A stretch of DNA of 31,206 bases, taken from positions 1 to 31,206 of the IMG/VR virus record IMGVR_UViG_3300028027_000162. The stretch is one strand, 5' to 3'. The DNA is from a virus. Numbering within the stretch: position 1 is the stretch's first letter; each line of letters starts with the position of its first letter. Positions 25,715 to 31,206 of this stretch are shown here, piece after piece. The translations under genes were made by a program, and so were the position numbers. Below the pieces are notes generated by a model, which worked only from the letters and a program-made list of their open reading frames with translations, did not search any database and was not told the origin of the DNA.

Positions 25715-26632
25715 TTATAAGGATTTAAGAATATCAGCTACTTCATCTAATTTCTTTTTATTTCTCAATATAGTTGCTACAGCATGAGCTTTTAAAAGAT
25801 TGGTATTTTCTTTACTTGCATCAGCCATATCTTTATTGTAGCTTTTATTTAAAGGCTCGTTAATTCGAGTGTATGAAGATGGGTAATGTTTGAATAGAGA
25901 TTTCATTTCTTTGTCTGTAGAAGTTGTGTCTGCGGACATCATAAGTTGCACTAAAGGGGTTATCCATTCATATTTCCACCATTTAGTTACATTTTCATAA
26001 CCCACTAATTTAGATCCTGTACCTAGAGATAAAAGGTAAGAATTATCTGGTCCAATATCCATGACGTCCTTAATATAGTCCATAACAACTCGTGAGGGGT
26101 CTGGTGCATAAACACCACCATCTATATATTCTTCGTTATTTATAATTGTAGGTGTGAAATAAGTAGGCGCCGCTGAACTAGCTAATATTGCATCTACTAA
26201 TTTTACATTACTATCTTTAAAACTATTGAATTCACAAGGAGTACCAGTAGTTATATTAAACACTGTCATAAGTACAGGGACGAAGGTTTCGTCTATATTT
26301 CCACCACCTAAGTTTTTTTCTACGTATGAATAAAATATTTCTCTATCAAATTTTGATTTGTGTAAACCAAATACACTACGTACTCTGTAACTAATTGTAG
26401 GTTTAGCAAACACTTTAGGGCCTAATTCCAAATAAAATTGTAATAATTCCTCAGCTGATTTACCTACAGATAATCCACCTGCAAGTATAGAACCTGTACT
26501 AGTGCCAGCTATAATATCAAATTTATTATATATAGGCTCTTGCATTTTATGTTCCAAATAGTTCAATATATAAGCCTCTATAAGCCCACGATAACCACCA
26601 CCAGATAAAGAAAGTACTTTTTTCATTTTCAC
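25715..26632 (-). CDS. Patatin-like phospholipase
   Basis: A 305-residue patatin-fold lipid acyl hydrolase with all hallmarks: oxyanion-hole GGGYRG at 11–16, nucleophile Ser45 in GTSTG (43–47), ASSAAPTYF at 151–159, and catalytic Asp171 in DGG (171–173). It should cleave fatty acyl chains from membrane phospholipids. There is no signal peptide or membrane helix, so it acts in the host cytoplasm or travels in the virion. Its ATG overlaps the stop of the 63-residue gene (ATGA-type), and a transglycosylase lies just upstream, which suggests lysis, membrane disruption or entry. A role against the host or rival phages is also possible. Confidence 0.9.
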   Translation of the reverse strand: MKMKKVLSLSGGGYRGLIEAYILNYLEHKMQEPIYNKFDIIAGTSTGSILAGGLSVGKSAEELLQFYLELGPKVFAKPTISYRVRSVFGLHKSKFDREIFYSYVEKNLGGGNIDETFVPVLMTVFNITTGTPCEFNSFKDSNVKLVDAILASSAAPTYFTPTIINNEEYIDGGVYAPDPSRVVMDYIKDVMDIGPDNSYLLSLGTGSKLVGYENVTKWWKYEWITPLVQLMMSADTTSTDKEMKSLFKHYPSSYTRINEPLNKSYNKDMADASKENTNLLKAHAVATILRNKKKLDEVADILKSL

Positions 26633-26820
26633 ATTTTAAATTTATCCCATTTACTATCTGTAGATATTTCTCTACGTGTTATTTTTTCTTTGTAAAAGAA
26701 AGGATCTAGATTCTCTTCTTGTTCCTCTTTTTCTTTTACTATTACAGGATTATTTTGTGCTATATCATCATATATAGCTGTATCATCATAGTCGGAATTA
26801 TGTAAATCATCTAAATTCAT
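26629..26820 (-). CDS. Small acidic protein with scaffold-like DLH element
   Basis: A 63-residue, highly acidic, probably disordered protein starting MNLDDLHNSDYDD. This opening matches the DLH-acidic element at both ends of the probable scaffold protein (NDLHNDDD and NDLHSDD), including a shared short DNA core. Its end is basic (WDKFKM). It begins two nt after the transglycosylase stop and overlaps the patatin start. It may be a capsid-binding or scaffold-related peptide, or a targeting partner of its neighbours. No known family. Confidence 0.65.
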   Translation of the reverse strand: MNLDDLHNSDYDDTAIYDDIAQNNPVIVKEKEEQEENLDPFFYKEKITRREISTDSKWDKFKM

Positions 26821-26821
26821 A

Positions 26822-27568
26822 CTACTTCATGGTTTTATATATAAGGCCCATTACTTGTGGGTTATTTTTTATTAATTTCTTCTGTAAGTCGTATACTTGT
26901 TTACCATATAATGGATTAGTTCTCATGTCTATACCTTCTGCTGGTATTTTCATGCCATAAGCCATATCGCTACCGAAGTCTTTTGTTGTAAATGTCTTCC
27001 ATCCGTTATATACTTGCATACGTAAATATGGGTCTTTCAATCCTTTACGATTTGCAGTTTGTAAATGTTCATGTAATGTTTTTACAAAATGTTCAGCTTC
27101 AGTTATACCTTCAGCTTTTGCCATTTTAGTATGACCATAATTAGAATCTGTGCTTCCTAACTTACTTTCTTGTATAGCAGTGGCTATAGCAAGACTAGGT
27201 GTTATACCGTATTTTTTAGCGGCTTTAGTAATATCTATAATAGCTTTAGCCGAGTATTCATCTGTTTTTCTATCAGAATCCCGCATAGGATTTCCTGTTG
27301 CGGCAACTATACTTCTGTTGTCTATTAATTTTACAGTCCCATACTTAGCTTTGTCTAGAACATCTTGGCTATTTAAATTTGGATCTAACCTTGCATTTTT
27401 ATTTAGTTCTTTAGTTCTAGCCCCATCTTTGTCCACTATGGGCTTATAATTCCCAGTTTCATCTGTGGATATATGCCACTGGCCCCCGACTTTTTTATAG
27501 GTAACGCCTGGGCGTTTATCGTACAAATATATTGCGCCACCGGTTTGATATTTTCTTAGTATAGCCAT
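26822..27568 (-). CDS. Lysozyme-like/lytic transglycosylase protein
   Basis: A 248-residue protein. It opens MAILRKYQTGGA, a Lys-Tyr-x-Gly-Gly element shared with two nearby small proteins. The region about 105–245 resembles an SLT/glucosaminidase-like lysozyme domain: KKYGITPSLAIATAIQESKLG (a segment around 118–138) holds the helix with the catalytic Glu134, followed by SNYGHTK. It should cut peptidoglycan glycan strands, during DNA entry if packaged or at lysis. No signal peptide is present, so export would need a holin or virion delivery. The HNH endonuclease gene precedes it by 5 nt and the acidic 63-residue gene follows by one. Confidence 0.8.
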   Translation of the reverse strand: MAILRKYQTGGAIYLYDKRPGVTYKKVGGQWHISTDETGNYKPIVDKDGARTKELNKNARLDPNLNSQDVLDKAKYGTVKLIDNRSIVAATGNPMRDSDRKTDEYSAKAIIDITKAAKKYGITPSLAIATAIQESKLGSTDSNYGHTKMAKAEGITEAEHFVKTLHEHLQTANRKGLKDPYLRMQVYNGWKTFTTKDFGSDMAYGMKIPAEGIDMRTNPLYGKQVYDLQKKLIKNNPQVMGLIYKTMK

Positions 27569-27573
27569 TCTTT

Positions 27574-28233
27574 TTAATGCTTAAATTTTGAGGCATTTTT
27601 AATTATACCTTTACAAATATTTATTATCACATCTTCAGTAAAATCAGATTTTAATTGATTTACTGCCATACATACTATTTGTATATTTTCTTTAGTATAA
27701 CCATTTGAGGGTATTATTTGATCCAAACTCAGGTTATAAGGGCTTCTTCCTTCCCTTACATTTAAGGTGATATCTATATTTGACAATGCACATTTTCCAT
27801 CTTGTTTATAAAACAGTGAAATAATAAAGTCATCATTTAAATCAAATGGTAAATTTTTAAGTTTAGCTCTAGCCTCTGCTCCTTTAACTCGCTCACGAAC
27901 AATATGTTTTAGCCTATCTTCAAAATTTAATACCTTTAAATAGCTATTTCTTATCTTCTGTTTGCAGCAATGACATCTTGTATCATGATTTTTTCTAGGT
28001 GTATTATTTCTATTTTGTGTAAAATTATCTAGGGTCTTGTATTCATTACAAACTCTACAGATCAATAAACCATCCTTATTGAAATTTGAATTTTGTTTGC
28101 TAGTTAATCTTTCTTCTTTAATGCAAGATTTACAAATTTTTCTCTTACCTCTATATCTTGAGTTAGAAATATTCTCCCTGTCTAATTCTGTATTACAATT
28201 AATACAAAAATATACCTTTTTCTTATTTGCCAT
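27574..28233 (-). CDS. HNH-like homing endonuclease with two zinc ribbons
   Basis: A 219-residue endonuclease. I start at the ATG at 28233 (MANKKK), whose overlap with the preceding stop suggests coupling; an ATG at 28260 lies in frame upstream. Two zinc-ribbon modules come first (Cys10/13 with Cys34/37, and Cys59/62 with Cys87/90). The nuclease core is about 145–200: GKCALSNI, then LSLDQIIPSNGYTKENIQIVC and NQLKSD. It fits the HNH variant common in phage endonucleases where the usual DH or DR is replaced, here by Asp171–Gln172. Whether activity is retained is uncertain. It is inserted between two small Gly-Gly-element genes and the transglycosylase. Confidence 0.8.
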   Translation of the reverse strand: MANKKKVYFCINCNTELDRENISNSRYRGKRKICKSCIKEERLTSKQNSNFNKDGLLICRVCNEYKTLDNFTQNRNNTPRKNHDTRCHCCKQKIRNSYLKVLNFEDRLKHIVRERVKGAEARAKLKNLPFDLNDDFIISLFYKQDGKCALSNIDITLNVREGRSPYNLSLDQIIPSNGYTKENIQIVCMAVNQLKSDFTEDVIINICKGIIKNASKFKH

Positions 28234-28423
28234 GCTTCCAATTCTTAGAATTATAAGCAAATGCTGCTTTCTTAACCATTTTAGAGCTAAAATTCTCCTT
28301 ATCCGCTAAAACCTTTGTTGCGAATTCTTGCACACCCATACCATGCTTAGTAGCTACAGCTGTAAATGTCCCTTTTTTCTCTTTCGCTATGTGTATAGTT
28401 CCACCTTTTTTGTATAGAAGCAT
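28223..28423 (-). CDS. Small basic protein with KKGG N-terminus
   Basis: A 66-residue basic protein beginning MLLYKKGGTIH at the ATG at 28423, one nt after the stop of the 87-residue gene; a longer frame to 28522 would lie largely inside that gene. The rest (KKGTFTAVATKHGMGVQEFATKV…) resembles a short module I recall from many Bacteroidota phage proteins, ending in an Asn/Lys/Trp-rich segment. It may be a virion-associated or DNA-binding peptide. The start shares the KK-x-GG element with the preceding protein and the transglycosylase. Function unknown. Confidence 0.68.
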   Translation of the reverse strand: MLLYKKGGTIHIAKEKKGTFTAVATKHGMGVQEFATKVLADKENFSSKMVKKAAFAYNSKNWKHGK

Positions 28424-28424
28424 A

Positions 28425-28688
28425 CTAGCACATTTTAGATTTTTTCTTGTACAAAAGTTTACCACCCTTTTTAAAAGTAAGGTTTCTACTAGCTTCAGGT
28501 AGAGTATAAGTTTTACCACCACGATCTTTCAGGCCGGTATTCCACTCTTTTAAAAGTTTAGCTCTGTGCTCTCTATTTTTACGTATAAATTCTTTACGCT
28601 CCTCATCAATTTGAGTGCCAGTTTTAGCTGGTTTATCTGTAGTAGGTTTAGTAGGATCACCCCCACCATATTTCTTTAGTATAGACAT
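28425..28688 (-). CDS. Small basic protein with KKYGGG N-terminus
   Basis: An 87-residue strongly basic protein starting MSILKKYGGGDP and carrying a second KKGG element near the end (FKKGGKLLYKKK). The middle (about 25–65) is a charged helix. The start ATG follows a terminator and a TTACTTGC box 19 nt upstream, so it heads the lysis/accessory unit. The N-terminus closely resembles MAILRKYQTGG of the transglycosylase three genes downstream. It may be packaged in the virion or bind DNA. No family recognised. Confidence 0.62.
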   Translation of the reverse strand: MSILKKYGGGDPTKPTTDKPAKTGTQIDEERKEFIRKNREHRAKLLKEWNTGLKDRGGKTYTLPEASRNLTFKKGGKLLYKKKSKMC

Positions 28689-28706
28689 AAGTATATATTA
28701 TAAGTA

Positions 28707-28714
28707 GCAAGTAA
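28707..28714 (-). promoter_or_regulatory. Promoter -7-like box TTACTTGC
   Basis: The minus strand reads TTACTTGC 19 nt before the ATG at 28688. A second match, TATACTTG (28734–28741), overlaps the U-tract of the preceding terminator. Either could start transcription of the lysis/accessory genes. Confidence 0.4.
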
Positions 28715-28740
28715 CGAAAAATTTCCGAAACTACAAGTAT

Positions 28741-28766
28741 AAAAAAGCCCCACATCTCTGTAGGGC
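28741..28766 (-). terminator. Intrinsic terminator (GAGA tetraloop)
   Basis: The minus strand reads GCCCTACA–GAGA–TGTGGGGC followed by six T. The stem has eight pairs (one G·U) with a GNRA loop. It lies 21 nt after the stop of the 65-residue gene and separates the accessory operon from the lysis block. Confidence 0.92.
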
Positions 28767-28787
28767 CTACCTTGTCGGGTATATATC

Positions 28788-28985
28788 TTATTCTCTTTGA
28801 TGATGTAACCAATTTTCTACATCTGCATGGAAAACAGTTTTTAAAGATTCCTCAGGTGGTAAAGGGTTTTTTACGCCCCTCCTGATAGCCTCTTTATAAC
28901 TTTCTTGGAATTTTGCTTTACGCTCTTCAGACAACAAGTAATTTCCAAAACTTACTAGGTCTTTTCTGTTAAAATAAGTAACCAT
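28788..28985 (-). CDS. Small hypothetical protein, last gene before the terminator
   Basis: A 65-residue charged protein (MVTYFNRKDLVSFGNYLLSEER…) with two likely helices and a middle segment Arg-Arg-Gly-Val-Lys-Asn-Pro-Leu-Pro-Pro, ending in ADVENWLHHQRE. The pattern resembles small conserved phage proteins of unknown function with a C-terminal 'D…W' end. It follows the metallopeptidase by 61 nt and is followed by a strong terminator. No motif gives a function. Confidence 0.62.
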   Translation of the reverse strand: MVTYFNRKDLVSFGNYLLSEERKAKFQESYKEAIRRGVKNPLPPEESLKTVFHADVENWLHHQRE

Positions 28986-29046
28986 ATTCTTTATTTTTCA
29001 TGGTAACTGCCTACTCTTTGAAGGATTTTCAGCTTACTCCTATATC

Positions 29047-29421
29047 TTAATTTATCTTTTTTAATATTTTTGTAGTTATATATTGTATAAGATAAGCATA
29101 GGCTTCAGAATTATAATCACTGTTGAATTTATCGCCTATATAATCAAACAAATCTGTAGTTACATGAAAAGCCTCATGCGCCACTAAACCAACCAGTTTA
29201 TTTTTATCTTCTACACTCTTAAATCTCAGAAAGAAATTACCTTCATTACGATAAGCTACAGCTGTACTACCTTCAAACCCACCCATAAAAAATTCCATAT
29301 GCTTTTTACTGAATTTGTACTTCTTCATAGCAGCCTTTAATGCCATATCAGTTTGTGCGTAACTTACATATAGATCTTTATTATAAGGCGTGAGTTTTAT
29401 TTTGAAGAATTTACTTTTCAT
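29047..29421 (-). CDS. Small zinc metallopeptidase-like protein (HExxH)
   Basis: A 124-residue protein starting MKSKFFKIKL at the ATG at 29421, which overlaps the stop of the upstream gene by 11 nt; the frame is open to 29535 but that start would lie deep inside that gene. The motif HEAFH at 82–86 gives two zinc ligands and the catalytic Glu83. Glu106 in the downstream SEAYAYL segment is a plausible third ligand, a gluzincin-like layout seen in small phage proteins. There is no signal peptide, so it would act in the cytoplasm. The substrate is unknown. The nuclease-like fold is excluded by the motif spacing. Confidence 0.72.
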   Translation of the reverse strand: MKSKFFKIKLTPYNKDLYVSYAQTDMALKAAMKKYKFSKKHMEFFMGGFEGSTAVAYRNEGNFFLRFKSVEDKNKLVGLVAHEAFHVTTDLFDYIGDKFNSDYNSEAYAYLIQYITTKILKKIN

Positions 29422-29752
29422 TTTTACCCTCAACTTGCCTGCGTAATCTATCCTTAGTTCTGGCATCTTGCCAGTGTATAGCCTCTTCCATCTTTGTAAT
29501 AGATATAGAGTTTTCTCTACAAGGAAAAGCTTCATTCAAACTTTCAAAGAGACATTTACAGTATTTAAGTATATCTAAAGCTTGTACTCCATTCACACCT
29601 ACCATAGAGATAGGATCTGATTGTATAGTAAAAGATACTACAGGTGCTACACCTACTATATCTTCAGCATTTTCAATCTTGATAAAAGTTGTAGGAATTT
29701 CCGGGTAACATTCATCATTGTATTTCAATAATGCCTTTTCTACGTGTCTCAT
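29411..29752 (-). CDS. Probable Acb2/Tad1-type cyclic-nucleotide sponge
   Basis: A 113-residue protein. Its second half (about 45–109: DPISMVGVNGV…, CRENSISITKMEEAIHW, ARTKDRLRRQVEG) matches my recall of the Acb2/Tad1 hairpin domain found in many phages, including the frequent ending 'R-T-x-D-R-x-x-R-x-V-E-G'. Acb2-family proteins bind cyclic di-/trinucleotides or cADPR-type signals and block CBASS or Thoeris immunity. The N-terminal ~45 residues (KYNDECYPEIP…) form an extra small domain. It overlaps the upstream 45-residue gene by an ATGA junction and the next gene by 11 nt. Ligand specificity cannot be read from the sequence, and many members are uncharacterised. Confidence 0.7.
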   Translation of the reverse strand: MRHVEKALLKYNDECYPEIPTTFIKIENAEDIVGVAPVVSFTIQSDPISMVGVNGVQALDILKYCKCLFESLNEAFPCRENSISITKMEEAIHWQDARTKDRLRRQVEGKNEK

Positions 29753-29845
29753 ATAAATTGTTTTTTACATTTTTCGCAAGTATAAATATTTGTGTTATTG
29801 TGTACATCATCTTGCTGCAGATATCCACCACATTTTTCAGGGCAT

Positions 29846-30795
<950 letters not shown>

Positions 30796-31056
30796 TTATA
30801 GATCTATTTTTTCGTAAGTCTTTTCAAAAATATCTGGTTTACAAGGGTATAGTTCTCCATTCACTCCTTTTATAATCCAATCTAAATTACTAGCTATATG
30901 TTGTCCTTCTAGTGTAGGTATCATAATAGTAGCTTCTTTTGTAACAGGGAAAGTAATTCCTTGTATAGTTACAAACAGGGGCAGATTTTTCATATCCCAT
31001 ATAACAAATTGCTCCGCCTCTATCACTACAGGCTTCTTTCTAAATTTTTCTAACAT
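30796..31056 (-). CDS. PGDYG-like small phage protein
   Basis: An 86-residue protein with the recognisable pattern of a small family common in phages: KKPVVIEAEQF near the start, IPTLEG in the middle, and WIIKGVNGELYPCKPDIFEK near the end. It probably adopts a small beta fold; no biochemical role is known. The start ATG at 31056 is preceded by a weak box (31073–31081). The frame stays open to the right edge, but I take the ATG because the upstream translation does not look like this family. Nine nt separate it from the exonuclease gene. Confidence 0.75.
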   Translation of the reverse strand: MLEKFRKKPVVIEAEQFVIWDMKNLPLFVTIQGITFPVTKEATIMIPTLEGQHIASNLDWIIKGVNGELYPCKPDIFEKTYEKIDL

Positions 31057-31206
31057 ATTATTCTTATATACCGCTAAGTTAAGATTTTCCCTGTTATATA
31101 TAAGGGTAGGTAGTAGAAAATACCCAGGGGGTGTAAATGTGTAAAAATAGAGAGTCAGGTGGGCTAGTTGTCGTTTGTCCCGGGCGGCCTTTGGCTGGGG
31201 ATTTGG
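31057..31206. other. Noncoding right edge with a GC-rich end
   Basis: No gene is supported in these 150 nt. A weak promoter-like box (minus strand TAACTTAGC, 31073–31081) lies 17 nt before the first gene. The last 46 nt (31161–31206) are about 63% G+C, in sharp contrast with the AT-rich remainder. This could be a contig-end artefact, a chimeric joint or a genome terminus. Confidence 0.5.

Noticed and set aside
28986-29046. Possible tRNA or small gene in the gap before the 65-residue gene
   Set aside because: No cloverleaf or T-arm consensus can be formed and the only ATG frame has about ten codons.
29774-29790. TATACTTGC promoter-like box before the Acb2-like gene
   Set aside because: It lies within the coding sequence of the zinc-ribbon protein (Ile-Tyr-Thr-Cys codons) and no gap exists between the genes.
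31057-31206. Open-frame extension upstream of the 86-residue gene to the right edge
   Set aside because: The frame is open for 50 codons, but the family's usual start matches the ATG at 31056 and the upstream part is compositionally odd; probably chance or a contig-end effect.

Overview
The window is a stretch of a tailed-phage genome, most probably a crAss-like phage (order Crassvirales) infecting a Bacteroidota host. The evidence is a terminase–portal–capsid–connector–giant tail protein order typical of that group, a 470-residue capsid protein with recognisable crAss-type sequence, an AT-rich composition, and promoter-like boxes of the Bacteroidota TAnnTTTG type. Every gene I support is on the minus strand, so transcription runs from the right edge (31206) to the left edge (1). 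I call 38 genes, one of them cut by the left edge. No tRNA, rRNA, integrase, replication gene or CRISPR array is visible.

Right part (31056–28788), small accessory genes: a PGDYG-like protein, a DnaQ-fold exonuclease, a Cys-rich protein, a 45-residue zinc-ribbon protein, a probable Acb2/Tad1-type cyclic-nucleotide sponge (anti-CBASS/anti-Thoeris) and a small HExxH metallopeptidase. These overlap start-to-stop like an operon and end near a strong terminator (28741–28766). Next (28688–25436) is a probable lysis/virion-accessory block: two small proteins and a transglycosylase sharing a Lys-Tyr/Lys-Gly-Gly element near their N-termini, a patatin-like phospholipase and a YodC-like protein.

Centre (25452–13679), head assembly: a 202-residue protein in the small-terminase position, TerL, a double-domain GroES-like co-chaperonin, the portal, several unassigned structural proteins, a very acidic probable scaffold, and the major capsid protein. 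Left part (13568–1), neck and tail: connector candidates, a 341-residue probable auxiliary capsid protein, a ferritin with all ferroxidase ligands, the 1682-residue muzzle-like tail protein and tail fibre-like proteins.

Four free-standing homing endonuclease genes (three GIY-YIG type, one HNH-like) are inserted between structural or lysis genes. The capsid gene and the 341-residue gene each look like single-gene transcription units, with their own promoter box, long hairpin-containing leader and terminator. The other promoter boxes lie mostly 20–25 nt before a start codon. The most interesting items are the phage ferritin, the tandem GroES, the Acb2-like sponge, and a short DLH-acidic element at both ends of the scaffold that recurs in a second small protein.
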